DNA of 64,000 bases from Platycnemis pennipes (lineage: Eukaryota > Arthropoda > Insecta > Odonata > Platycnemididae): contig OW121855.1 in NCBI GenBank assembly GCA_933228895.1, forward strand, positions 35,788,698-35,852,697, read 5' to 3'. Shown here one piece after another: positions 11,304-21,889 of the stretch; the stretch's first letter is position 1; the number at the start of each line of letters is the position of its first letter. A model generated the notes under the pieces. It saw only the letters and a program-made list of their open reading frames with translations, did not search any database and was not told the origin of the DNA. A program made the position numbers and the translations under genes.

Positions 11304-11817
11304 ATGAGTGGAAATCATGCCGAACTCGACGTTCCAGCACCCGCTCTTTCGTGTGAGGAGAGGTCACCGGCCTTCTTAAACCCCAGCCAAAGTAGCCCTA
11401 GCACTCACACCATACTTGACAGATTTGAGAATGATGCTGAACCAGGCCACCGGGAAGGCTCGGAGACGGGCTTAATGCAGTCCTCAGACAGCGGGAATGA
11501 TAATTGCGAAGAGATCGGAAGCGGCTTTTCCGCACATTTTGTTTCGAATGGCTATTACGGATTTCAGCCGTTATCCTTGGCTTTGGTAACAGAGGTGGAC
11601 TGTCAGATGGACATGGATGAATTAAATTCAGTGGAGGGAGAAGGGGGTTCATCTTGCCATGAAATTGTAGCTAACGGTACTTCTTTCGAACCATATAGGT
11701 GGCAGAAATCACATACAGGGATTGATTCAAACTATAGAAGTTTTACCATTCTTGGTAAACGAAATTGGGATGGAGTAACAGAATTACACTCTGACGTCAA
11801 ACGGATTCGTCAAGAAG
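11304..11817 (+). CDS. Host gene 1, first coding exon (unknown acidic protein)
   Basis: The exon begins after an acceptor (TTTTATTCAG, ending at 11293). The ATG at 11304 has a good context (ACACCATGAG), better than the ATG at 11136, which lies before possible 5' UTR splice sites. It encodes 171 residues plus one base, ending at a strong donor (GAAG|GTGAGTG at 11817/11818). Joined to 14037-14173 the frame is exact. The product would be 216 residues: Ser/Pro-rich and acidic over residues 1-70, with MDMDELNSVEGEGGSS in the middle and a basic KRNWDG...DVKRIRQE patch that could be a nuclear localisation signal. No membrane segment or signal peptide is seen. I do not recognise the family. It could be a small nuclear or regulatory protein, but that is inference from composition only. 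Confidence 0.7.
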
Positions 11818-14036
11818 GTGAGTGTTTCTATTTGCTTCATTAAACTTTAGGCATATATAAATGAGATTGCGTTAGTTCACATTATGCTGGCATTCAATAC
11901 CTCAGGGAATGAGTCAGTGAGACCTTTTTCATTCGAAGCTCCGAAAGTTGGGAGATGAGAACGTTTGCTGGGTACATGATGTATGAAGGAAAACTTTAGA
12001 AACCCAATGAATGCATTTTTTTCTGCTGACTTTGCCGGTAAAGTTGTGCAGCATAGATTAATAATGGGGATTATTGTGGTTGTCTCTCATTCCTTTTAGA
12101 GGATTCGAGCATGAGATGTTTATACTATATACGTTGGTATGTGAAACCATGGAAATGCTACTAATAATGCCCCCTTGGAGTGATTAATTCAATCTATATA
12201 TATATACATACATCTCATTGTGTTTGATTCTTAATGCATACCCAATTATCTTCTTAATGTGGTAATATAGAGCACAAGCGCAGTCTTAAAAATCCATTTT
12301 TTCCTGAACTAAATTTAGAAAAATTTTCTTGAAGTTGTAGGATATTTATCTGCCCAATTCCACCCACCTTTTGCCTTAAGGTAAATCTTCCAAGTATTGT
12401 TTTTTGGCATTAGGTTGTTTGGAAAAAGAATTTTACACTCAACACGCTCCATTTCATATGAGAATGCAAGTTGCTTTTTATTGTGTATGATGTACCTAAA
12501 AGTTCCTCCAGGTTACCACTGAAACTTTCAACTCTTTTATTTGTCATTGGGTACTTCACTCCTTCATGATCTTTATCAACATATTTTATCACAGGGTTTC
12601 CCTTAATCAATCTCATACTTCATTTCCATAATGGTTTGACACAGCCTCATGTGTTTGATGTCTTCCAGATGGAAAGAGAGATTAAATTCTGCATAGTTCA
12701 TTCAAATATGGGATAAAAATTAAGTTAAATTTGAGCATTGCCAGCTGTTTAGTTGAGAGCATTGAAACAACTCAATAAATGGTTGTTGCGAAACAAAAGC
12801 TTGTGGAACTAATGCAGTTCACCTGTTTTCAAAGAAAAATTCTTCAAAAGAGTCCTTGAAATGGGTGAATCTTTAGTGTTGATTCCTTTCTTGAGGTATT
12901 CCTTATCCTGTGGCCAAAAGTGTTGCATTGCCCCATTTCCCAAAAAAATGTGAACTAGAAAAACTGTGAAGTTTTTGAAATATCACAATCTCATCTTATC
13001 AATAGAGAACTAGTACTGTACACATATGAATAGTTCTAGCCATTAGATCACCCGAATGCCATTAAGTATAATTTACCCTTGGCACGTGTGGGTTGAGTGA
13101 CACTCGATACTGCCTAACAAAAAAACTAGTGTGCAAAGGGTTAAAAGAAAATTCATTCCTGCACAGCAAAATACGAAAAAACTTTCTTTATGTTCCTATT
13201 AACATATCCAGAATATTTCATTGAGCTTACCATAGTATTTCGTTTTGATTAAAGGGTGACTTCTAATATACCTTCTTTAAAAAGCTGTTCTTCCTTTAAT
13301 GTTCCCATATATCATGAAAAAAATAATTAAATATGGCCACGAATTTCCATTAAAACATTCATAGTCCACAATTTGTCTCAATACACTGCTTTATTGTATT
13401 TTATTTTGAGAAAACTTATATGGCCAATCTAGGATTGGGCAAAACATGGCAAGAATTCACAATTTTAGTTTGGTGCTCTAGAGTGTAAAATACAGAGAGG
13501 CACTCAAGAACCTTTAATTGGAAGTAGTTGTTTTGGAACTTCTGGTGGTTAATAGCCCTTCATAGGTCAGTGCCACAAGCTGTGAGCATAGCCAAGAAAA
13601 GGGTATAGGGGATCAGGTTTGTGTGGTGGCTAGATTACAGGCCTCCCATCCCGAGGGCCTGGGTTTGATCCCCGGCAGTGGTGGATTTTTCAGTGGAAAA
13701 CCGGTCCCCACTTGGAGTGCCTAGTGGAGGGCATTTTAAGTACAGTACTCTGTCCGTTGGATGGGACGTTAAGCCATTGTCCCCTTGGTGCCTTTCTGTA
13801 AGAGTAGGCTAATGCCGATGCCGGGTTTCTCTCCACCCTTCTTCCGTTTCCTGAAAATGCCTACCATTACCCAATTACCCACCTATCCTATATGGCGCAA
13901 ATGACCTCAGCTATCGGTCGCCTCCCCTGAATAACCAACCAAGATGGTATAAATGACATACACATAAAAAGCTGTAGATCTCCAAATCTTGACCTGGCAT
14001 CCTACTATTTCACGATAGCTAATTTTTTTTTTTCAG
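11818..14036 (+). other. Intron of host gene 1
   Basis: This GT...AG intron of 2,219 bases has a GTGAGT donor and an acceptor preceded by a long T run (14022-14036). It holds a tRNA-SINE at 13617-13936 and a short TA dinucleotide run near 12196-12206. A 68-codon minus-strand frame at 12410-12616 has no support as a gene. Confidence 0.65.
13617..13936 (+). repeat. tRNA-derived SINE with LINE-like tail
   Basis: This is a well-formed SINE in sense orientation in the intron of host gene 1. The tRNA head has an A-box-like GTGGCTAGATTACAGG and a B-box-like GGGTTTGATCCCCGG. The central body carries GATGGGACGTTAAGCC and then GGGTTTCTCTCCACCC, an arrangement seen in other animal tRNA-SINEs. The 3' tail at 13894-13936 contains GCAAATGACCTCAGC and TCGCCTCCCC and closely resembles the 3' end of the RNase H LINE at 36767-36802. 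By the tail-sharing rule for SINE/LINE pairs, that LINE family is the likely source of its reverse transcriptase. Transcription would be by RNA polymerase III if the boxes still work. Confidence 0.8.
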
Positions 14037-14173
14037 AACCATCATCTTTGACTGTGTGCTTTTTCCAAGGAGTGGATTGTGCAAATATGTCAACTGATTT
14101 CACAGATACTATGTTTACTGAACGGAATGCTGATTTTCACTACCCGAGGTGCAACATAAGCCAATATGTTTGA
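14037..14173 (+). CDS. Host gene 1, last coding exon
   Basis: The exon follows a polypyrimidine acceptor (T run then CAG at 14034-14036). The split codon G|AA restores frame with the first exon. It encodes 45 further residues (PSSLTVCFFQGVDC..., then FTERNADFHYPRCNISQYV) and a TGA at 14171-14173. It contains three cysteines (two close together) and ends in an uncharged tail. The gene would then have a 3' UTR containing the MITE-like repeat at 14265, with AATAAA candidates near 15349 and 16077. The open frame ends quickly, so an alternative last exon is possible. The phase match and clean acceptor argue the exon is real. Confidence 0.65.
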
Positions 14174-14264
14174 GCCTGTTTTGAAAATGAGTATGTAGGT
14201 ATTTTCATTTCATTTGTGGGTTAACTGGAAAGAACTGTGTATCCCTAGCTGAAATTTGACATAA

Positions 14265-14590
14265 CCCCGTTTCACACGATACTTTATCCAGCACAAGACC
14301 TAGTGTGCTAGCCACTACTTGATATTTAGGATGGTATCTAGCATGATTGGAACCCTGCTCATTGACCTAGTGCTTGCTATGAAGCGGTTATTCCATATAA
14401 TTCCATACTAATTAAAAAAAGAGAAGCTAGCACAACATCTGTTACGTGAACGTGATTGGTAGATGGCCACTGGGATCATGCTTGCCAGCCAGTGTACTGG
14501 TTCTATTCACGCGATACTGGAAAGCTAGCATACTAGCGAGTATCCTCGACCTTGTGCAGGATCAAGTGTTGTGTGAAGCGGGCTTTAGAA
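14265..14590. repeat. MITE-like element with imperfect inverted ends
   Basis: The two ends are imperfect reverse complements. The left end is CCCGTTTCACACGATAC, then ATCCAGCACAAGACC. The right end has CTTGTGCAGGATCAAGTG and TTGTGTGAAGCGGG. There is no ORF. The right half plus flank (14512-14690) matches the repeat at 18281-18474, so the family is dispersed locally. It lies downstream of the stop codon of host gene 1 and may be part of its 3' UTR. The superfamily is unknown because no clear target duplication is visible. Confidence 0.55.
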
Positions 14591-16133
14591 TCAGCCTCTT
14601 GTGTAAATATAATAGAGGCTCTGTGAAACTATGATAATTACAACTTTACATTTATTACATAACTCAATTAAGTGGTGATTTTCACGCTGACTTTAATGAT
14701 TTATAATTTTTATTCACAGTCTTTAAGGACCACTTGTGAGTATGCTGGGCAACAGCATTTGATGATCATTAATAGTCTGAAGAAGATAATACGATCAAAA
14801 TGCTTTTAAGCATAAAATTTAGGTACAATGAAGTTTGACTATATTGTTAACAGTTCTTATTATTTATTCAGGACTCATGGTTGTGATAATAGAAGATGAG
14901 TGTATGCATTATATGTGAATGGAACACACCTAAAATATCATGAGTGTGTTTCAACCTGAATGTGACCATTGTGCACCTTTCTTTAGATGATAATATTGAT
15001 GTGCTAGGTGAAGTAAGTTAAGGAAAGTATAGTGAATGACAAACTGTATTTTTAGTAAAAAGGAACCGGAATATATATTATTAACGTGGAACTTAACTCC
15101 CAAATTGATCTGAGGACAAAGAAATTATTCTTGCCTGTGGAATTGAAAATTGGAAAGTATCGAGTACCCTTATGGTTTCACAGATGCCTGAAGATTTGTC
15201 TGTGGAATTGAAAATGTACAACTGACTGTGTATTGTAGACTGTGAAAAGTAGAAAACCATTCTATCCCGAATGAAGAATATGTTGCAACAAAGCAATTTC
15301 ATCTGTCTTCCATTTTTATAAATTATTTTATGTAATGACCAACATGGAAAATAAATTGTTTTAAATACGTAATTGCTTTTGACTCAAACTATCAGGTTAC
15401 GTTCCTAAGTCAGTCTCCATTCGTAAGACATTCCATAATTATGCCTCGCATAAGTCCTGTAAAAACCTTAAATTGATAAGCTCATATATTCTGGCTGAGG
15501 TGGAAACTATTTTCTTCATACCTGGTAAACAGCACAATACTGTTCCGACTTTTGAGTGTGTGAATTTCAAGAAGTTTCAGAGGATGTCTCACTGTACAGA
15601 AAGATACAGAGGATACAGCAATCCTAGGTGTGCCAATTACCATTGGCATATGAAGAGACATTCATTTCAGTGGGGTAAATCTCCAAGAAGAAAATTTGCA
15701 AAACATTATTGTACGGCCATATGCATGTGCCAATCAATTTTGTTCCATATTGCAGAAGCAAGCCAGATGATGTATGTATCGTGGTGCCTATCATAAGTAG
15801 AGGCACAATAGCAATAATTACAACAGCAACTTTTGTCCTGTTATTATAGGTCAAACTCACATTTGAGACTGGAGTGAGGGGAGGACTATTGCATAACGGA
15901 CTAGAGAATTTTAATCACAGAAATTATAAGATTTCACCTGGCCCCATCAAGAGTAGGTTAATGAAACAAACCCTAACAACAGTTAAATATGGAATATGTT
16001 ACCTATGGAATGTACATATGTACTACTGATTTCACAATTTCCTCTTCATAATCTGAAAACATTGTACATGGTTGAATAATAAATAAATGGTAGAGAGTAT
16101 CACCTACTATATATATGAGTGAAGTCCTCTGGC
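14591..16133. other. Downstream of host gene 1, probable 3' UTR then intergenic
   Basis: The AT-rich sequence has an AATAAA at about 15349 that could be the polyadenylation signal, and another cluster near 16077. A short internal duplication (GTGGAATTGAAAAT at 15136 and 15200) is present. The 107-codon plus-strand frame at 15473-15796 shows no recognisable domain. Confidence 0.35.
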
Positions 16134-16196
16134 TTAATCCACCAGGTGAGTGCACTTTTGAATGCCATTAAAAAATGCACTCACCTGGTGGATTAA
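16134..16196. repeat. Short-spacer hairpin, perfect 21-bp arms
   Basis: The arms at 16134-16154 and 16176-16196 are perfect reverse complements, separated by 21 bases. The sequence has no TIR-element body and no ORF. Confidence 0.9.
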
Positions 16197-16922
16197 AAGA
16201 ACTTAACTCATATTATGTGTCAAGAAAACACCAAATCCTTTATTACCTAGTTCGCTTCACTACCTACCTACTCAAATAGTCATCAAGTGATGAACATATA
16301 ACACAGTATAACCTAAAGAGTAGGTACAGGGCCCAATATGCATTTTGCCTTATAAACCTGTAGGCTGCTAATTAGTGAAAAGCCTCGGATCATTAATAGG
16401 CATTCCCGAGAGACCAATGGCAAGTAGTCAAAACAGTGATCACAAGGTTTGGCAAGGTAAACTGGGAGAGAGTGCAGAAAACAATTTGCTGACAATACCG
16501 CTAGGAAACTGCCAAAAAAATTACCTCCAATTTCACGAGCCAGATAGTATAAAGTTCCTTCTTTTTTCTCTGAACTGTAACAAAAAAGTGACAAGAGGTG
16601 CTCAAAATTGTGAAGTGAAAGTCATTCTGTTGAGTAGGCTTTTTCTCGATCAAGGCAGAGGAAAAATTCAACATCTTGCTGATCAGATCCACAAAGTCAC
16701 AGCCTGGGTCAAGCTGGGCTTGTTAAGGCATCTCCCAGATGCTAGCCCAACACCTCCAGGTGAGTACAACTCTCCACCCATTGGACTATCACAACCATAT
16801 TTTAATATGCCCAAAACAGAATAAATTAACCTTTTCACATGCCTCAGTTCTTATCTACCGACAAATCACCTAACCACTGGGTGAAGATTACTCAGGTTCT
16901 CCACCGGGTCAGGTCTTGCAGA

Positions 16923-17026
16923 GCCTACGTATTGATGGTCAACTCATCCATCGTCTTCAGGGTGTTGAAGGCGCTGACGATCCTCAATGCCCTGAAGATG
17001 ATGGAGTTGACCATCAAAACGTAGGC
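16923..17026. repeat. Hairpin with 37-40-bp imperfect arms
   Basis: The left arm at 16923-16962 and right arm at 16990-17026 are reverse complements with a few mismatches, including GGTCAACTCATCCATC against GATGGAGTTGACC. The spacer is 27 bases. The arms are GC-richer than the surroundings. Confidence 0.85.
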
Positions 17027-17339
17027 CCTACAAGGCATAACCCAGTTGAGAACCTGAGAAATCTTCACCCAGATTATACACCACAAAATACCAAATCCTG
17101 CCTAACCACTTCTATTCAGTTCACGTCATTACTGAAAAAATGGCAATTGTTACACCTCCCACACAAAACTGACTCATTGTGAGAGCTGAAATGTTTGGAC
17201 TAAATTCAGATATGCCATAAATTTATTTTGGATTGGATGGTGTTCATAATCCATATGTGGACCAATACTATTGTTTTCAACTGTCTTTCGGCCAAGCTTT
17301 GAGGGAAATACTTGGAAGAGAAACTTATTCATAGCACTA

Positions 17340-17470
17340 GACTGAGTGGTGGAAGCAAAACTGAATCAGGTGGGCAGGTCATGTCATCAATACAAATGAA
17401 AATGCCACGATAAGACGAACCTGGAACTATGGCACCTAACATGGAAGAAGACCGAAAACAATGGATTAAT
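17340..17470 (+). pseudogene. LINE C-terminal remnant (RTE-like)
   Basis: One frame from 17350 reads IRWAGHVINTNENATIRRTW followed by GRRPKT. This matches the '(R/I)RWAGHV.R...' plus 'GRRPRGRP' tail common to RTE-type and related LINE polyproteins. Two stops interrupt it. No RT core is left nearby. Confidence 0.4.
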
Positions 17471-18280
17471 TAGGTGAATTAATGACTAAAAAAGATTAGG
17501 TATACATAGCAAGATGCTGAAGACCAAAAGAAAAGAGGTTGCTGTTGGCAAGGCCAAACACCATTGTGAGTATAAGTGGCCACAGGAATGAGTGATGTTA
17601 ATAGTCATCACGTAATCTAAATGACACAAAAATACTTGAGTATCATCATTGGGTGAGATTACATTGCCCAAGATGGCCCATTGTAAACAAATAGGCAGTA
17701 GAGGAGGGTAATAGGCTTTATTGAGCAAGTAAAGGGGAAGAGGAGTTTATAGGTGCAGAGGAGGATGAGTAAAAGTATTCAATGACAACCGTGACTTCAT
17801 GCATTCTTTTTATAAACAGCTTGAAATTATAAAAAGAGTGGGATATCCTGAATTCATGGTTATCGATATGAATTATACCCTGATTATGAATCTTCATTTC
17901 TTGCCGCTATCTCTGCATAAATAATAAATTTCTCACTTGATTTTAATAATCACTATTCAGTTTCTGATTCACCTTGTTTATGTCTCCCTCAAATGGTGTC
18001 ACGTATCCAAAATCGTAAATATAAAAGTTCAGCCATCAGTTGCCAATGGATTTACTAACTGTGCCTACCATTGTCTGAGCTTCTTTTTAAGATTGATATT
18101 TTCTCTGGTTCCGCTTGATTACTTTCCCTAATATTGAAATCAAATATTTTCCTTGCACATTGCAATTAAGTGCACTGAAGTAGTTGACTCACTGAATTAA
18201 CAATTATAGTAATTCTTTTGAACTTATACCTAAAGTTCTCATGATTCCACCATACTATTAGATGTACAAACTATAATAAG

Positions 18281-18474
18281 GCATTAACTGGAAAGCTAGC
18301 ATACTAGCGAGTATCCTCGACCTTGTGCTGGATCAAGTGTTGTGTGAAGCGGGCTGTAGAATCAGCCTCTTGTGTAAATATAATCGAGGCTCTGTGAAAC
18401 TATGATAATTACAACTTTATATTTATTACATGACTCAATTAAGTGGTGATTTATGATGCCTTTCCAGTTAATGC
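18281..18474. repeat. MITE with TTAA-containing inverted termini
   Basis: The left end GCATTAACTGGAAAG and right end CTTTCCAGTTAATGC are perfect 15-bp inverted repeats enclosing about 165 bp. TTAA inside each terminus fits the target duplication of piggyBac- or Kolobok-type elements (TTAA|CTGGAAAG...CTTTCCAG|TTAA), although the flanking GCA/TGC symmetry leaves the border uncertain. The interior is nearly identical to 14512-14680 next to another MITE, so the two copies share a core. It has no coding capacity. Confidence 0.65.
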
Positions 18475-19989
18475 TTACAGATCATGATTGGTTCACTGTT
18501 CGGCATGTCTTTTATAGTCCCGGTGCCTTGCAGACTTCACCCAGATGACACCCTTCTAGTTGGTCATTCATTAGATGCCACTAAGCTTTGTAACAATGAA
18601 GTGTGCCTTCCAAGTCACGTGGCTCAACTCAGCATGCCCAAGGTGGGACGTGAAAAAATCACCGATGCTGGGACGGGTTGGGGTAGTAGCTGCTGTGGTA
18701 GATGACCGTCATCGCAGTTAGGAGGGGTGGATCCCGTGGGGATCTGCCCTTTCAAATGGAGGGTGGGGTACCCTTCTCCACGCCGGTGGGACTTCCTTAG
18801 GGGGGAGGTTACAATATATTGTATTATCATGTTTGTTAAGGACACATCTTCAGATTCAGTGAATCAGATTCACTGTCTAAAGATGTGCCCTGCAACAGAC
18901 ACAAAACCACATAGGAAGAAAAGAATAATGGTGCAAAACCTGAGAAAATGTCTATCTTTATAAATACACCAATGCAAAAGCCTCAACTGGAAATTTCACT
19001 GCTTCCACTAAATTTCACTTGTATATACCCCAAGAGGTTTTAATTTTGCACTTGATGTTTTTACAAGGTGAACTGTGCTAAATGACAAATATTTTCCACG
19101 GTAAAGTGCAACTGATCCTCTTCTCAGGAATGTAATGCACTTTAAATATGTTAAGGTATCCTTCCATATCCATACGCAAAAGCTACATATGCATTTTGCC
19201 AGGGTAACCCTTGTAGTGTCAGCTGTAATGGTAGTGTGAAAAATACCATTTTTAAAATTAAATGTATATTTTCAATTAGAAATGTATGTAAAAACCAATA
19301 TTGATACCCTGAACTCAAATGTCTCTATTTATATATGCTATAATGGCATAGGAAATGCATATATGATGACTTCACACCATTAAAACATAGCACATTTTTG
19401 TAGCATATGGGAAAAATTTTTTGGGATGATAAATCAGCTGGCACCATAAGGGTTAAATATTCATCAGTTGGTGACTAATAAATCTCAATGCATATAACAT
19501 TCAGCATCACAGTGGAGTACATAGAGTGACTTACAGAATGACAATGTGCCAAAAGGGTGTATTTAACATTGGATTAATAACTTATAATAAACTCCTACCA
19601 TCAGTGAAATCCTCCCCCGTGGCTGACTATAAATAAGATTCAGGTACATCATACTGGAAAAAGAAACTATCATGGTCTACAAAAGTATTATGTTTAGCCA
19701 GTTAAATGTATACATTTAATGGGTCATTCGTATGGCATGAAATGCTGATTTTCCCTTTTTTTCATTCCCTCTAACATTTTCTAGGTCCCCCTTCCACAAA
19801 TTGAGTAATGCTACCAGTAAACTCTCTTTTTTGTATGATAAAACAGACACGCTTTATAAATATTTACTTATTTCTCAATACTATTTATAGTTATTCACTT
19901 ATCGTTATATTAGTTACAGTTAAGTAACTTCCACGTCTGAGTCTCTGGCTAGCATCATGTTTTGTTGCTGTCATAATTGCTGGAGACTT
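18475..19989. other. Intergenic, hairpin near 18841
   Basis: A hairpin lies at 18841-18890 (GACACATCTT...AAGATGTGCC, arms about 24 bp with mismatches). The rest is AT-rich, without splice-bordered exons or recognisable transposon domains. A G-rich block at 18720-18810 (GGGTGGATCC...GGGGGGAGG) may be an element end. Confidence 0.4.
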
Positions 19990-20056
19990 GAGAGGGGTCA
20001 CACCTACAGGTAGCCAGGCCCGCCACCATTGGATAGGTGGCTACCCTGCATTAGGG

Positions 20057-21303
20057 TCATGCGCATGAAGCAGGCGGAGGGACCCGAGAAGGATAGCCTT
20101 CTTCATTGCACCTTGCTCTTGCCCTGCATGCTGGGATGCACTTGAGATTCTCAATCAGTGAGCTCTTGACACCACCAAGCATGCCCACGATGAGGACTAC
20201 CATTTTTACAGAGTAGCCCGTACATTTTCCGGAGTTCGCACAGCAGATCTTGATATTTAGTCCTTTTTCTATCTCCTTCGCTGCCATGCTCGTATTGCTT
20301 GGTGCCAAAAACTCGATCACAAACATGGCATGCGAGAGATTGTCAAGGAGAACGATATCAGGCTTTGTCACCTCCAACTGCCTGGTGGTGGGGAAGGAAT
20401 AATTCTATAGCAGAAATTCCACAGAGAAAAAATCATTCGCCTTGACCGGGATCCTGGTCAAGGCGAATGATTTTTTCTCTGTGGAATTTCTGCTACAGTG
20501 CAATTTCAGTGGGTAATGCCGTTAAGGTTCTCGCAGCCAGTTCGTGTTCCTACAATTTGTTATAAGGAATAATTCCACCAGATCTTACACTTATCGTAGT
20601 CCACGACGGACCCAATATCTCCAGGGGTGTAAGGCTGCACCGGATTCGCGTATATGTCATAATGGTGTCTGATACGGTAATACAACACCCACAGAGCCAA
20701 GTTGTGCTGGTTTATGCATGTGTTCTTTGCATAAAAGCTGCAGCCGGAGAGTAGATGAACTAAAGTCTCCAGCTGCCTTCGGCACACTCTACATCTCATG
20801 TCCGTCACATTTGCCCCAAAGATGAGGTGACAGTACACGAGGGTGTTGATTACACCATCTTGACATGCGAGCACAAATCCCTCGGTTTCAGACTTCAGAC
20901 CTGTGGAGTGCAGAAAGGCGAACGTAGGCTCCTTCGATAGCTCATGCACTTTCAAGTTTTGATACAAACTTTCATGCATGGGCTTCTCAGTGTGCTTGCA
21001 GAGCAGGGTCTTTTGCTCAGCTTTCTTTATTTGGAGCTTTCACACAACCGCCTTCAGCGACAAGATTGATGTGTTGCACGCTTCTCTGCTGGAAGTAAGG
21101 TCCGAGTCCAAACTGAGGCTGTCTGCTGCCCTTTTCGCCACCTGGAATAGGAACCCTTTGCTGACACTCTCATGTTTCTTTACGAGCAGCATCAGGGGTT
21201 CCATGCTGTGGAACACGCAGCAAGCCATATTGAGGACTACTCTGTCATGAAGGTACTCCAGGGTTATTAGCCCTCTACCACCTAGCTTTTTTGGGAGATA
21301 CAA
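20057..21303 (-). pseudogene. R2-like LINE C-terminal region: thumb, zinc knuckle, endonuclease
   Basis: There are three frame pieces: 21040-21303 (GGRGL motif), 20560-20979 (CRVCRRQLETLVHLLSGC, a CCHC-type knuckle, then IWWNYS) and 20057-20377 (KPDIVLLDNLSHAMFVIEF, the PD...E core of the restriction-like endonuclease, ending in a TGA or TAA-bounded basic tail). In intact relatives the stretch between IWWN and KPDI is short. Here it is interrupted by the hairpin at 20408-20495, which destroys the frame. The catalytic Asp and Glu of the endonuclease are still visible, but the protein could not be made as a unit. Confidence 0.7.
20408..20495. repeat. Perfect 40-bp hairpin inside the R2-like LINE
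   Basis: The arms at 20408-20447 and 20456-20495 are perfect reverse complements around an 8-base spacer containing GGATCC. It sits between the knuckle and endonuclease segments of the LINE, so one arm is presumably LINE-derived and the other a later inverted copy. Confidence 0.92.
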
Positions 21304-21381
21304 TATGGCGACGGAAGACTACGATAGATGGTCATCATTTTCTTTGTTCCCCTGTCAAGGTTTTGCAGCCTGTTAACATTC

Positions 21382-21810
21382 CATTTAATGCAACTGAAGG
21401 TGTAGAGCAGTTTCAAAACCACGAAGGTGTTGGTCGCTAGAACCTTGTTCTTGACTGACAGGTTAGAACTCCAGATTCACCTGGGAGTCTGCCTGTATTT
21501 GGCTGTAAGCCTTTCTTTCACTTTCATTTAATGCAACTGAAGGTGTAGAGCAGTTTCAGAACCGCGAAGGTGTTGGTCGCCAGAACCTTGTTCTTGACTG
21601 ACAGGTCAGAACTCCAGATTCACCTGGGAGTCTGCCTGTATTTGGCTGTAAGCCTTTCTTTCACTTTCATTTAATGCAACTGAAGGTTTAGAGCAGTTTC
21701 ACAACCGCGAAGGTGTTGGTCACCAGAACCTTGTTCATGACTGACAGGTCAGAACTCCAGATTCACCTGGGAGTCTGCCTGTATTTGGCTGTAAGCCTTT
21801 CCTTCACTGC
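21382..21810. repeat. 143-bp tandem triplication within the R2-like LINE
   Basis: Three head-to-tail units start at about 21382, 21525 and 21668, each beginning CATTTAATGCAACTGAAGG and containing CAGAACTCCAGATTCACC. They differ by only a few substitutions, so the duplication is later than most decay of the host element. The repeated segment lies between the RT and thumb regions and would add repeated coding sequence if the frame were open (143 is not a multiple of 3, so it also shifts frame). Confidence 0.93.
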
Positions 21811-21889
21811 TCTCACCTCCTGCATCCGGCATTGGGGGATGCCAAGATATTCGTACGCCTTGTCATCGTCAAGATGACGAATGGCGTTT

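Larger units (their letters stand above)
16197..18280. other. Intergenic with hairpin and LINE remnant
   Basis: Apart from the hairpin at 16923-17026 and the LINE remnant at 17340-17470, the stretch has only short frames (up to 149 codons at 16375-16824) without motifs or splice support. The region is AT-rich and looks like old repeat debris. Confidence 0.35.

Noticed and set aside
16134..16196. Rho-independent terminator
   Set aside because: The hairpin is typical in shape, but this is animal nuclear DNA with no bacterial gene context.
21382..21810. CRISPR array
   Set aside because: Three contiguous 143-bp units without spacers form a tandem duplication, and the sequence is eukaryotic.
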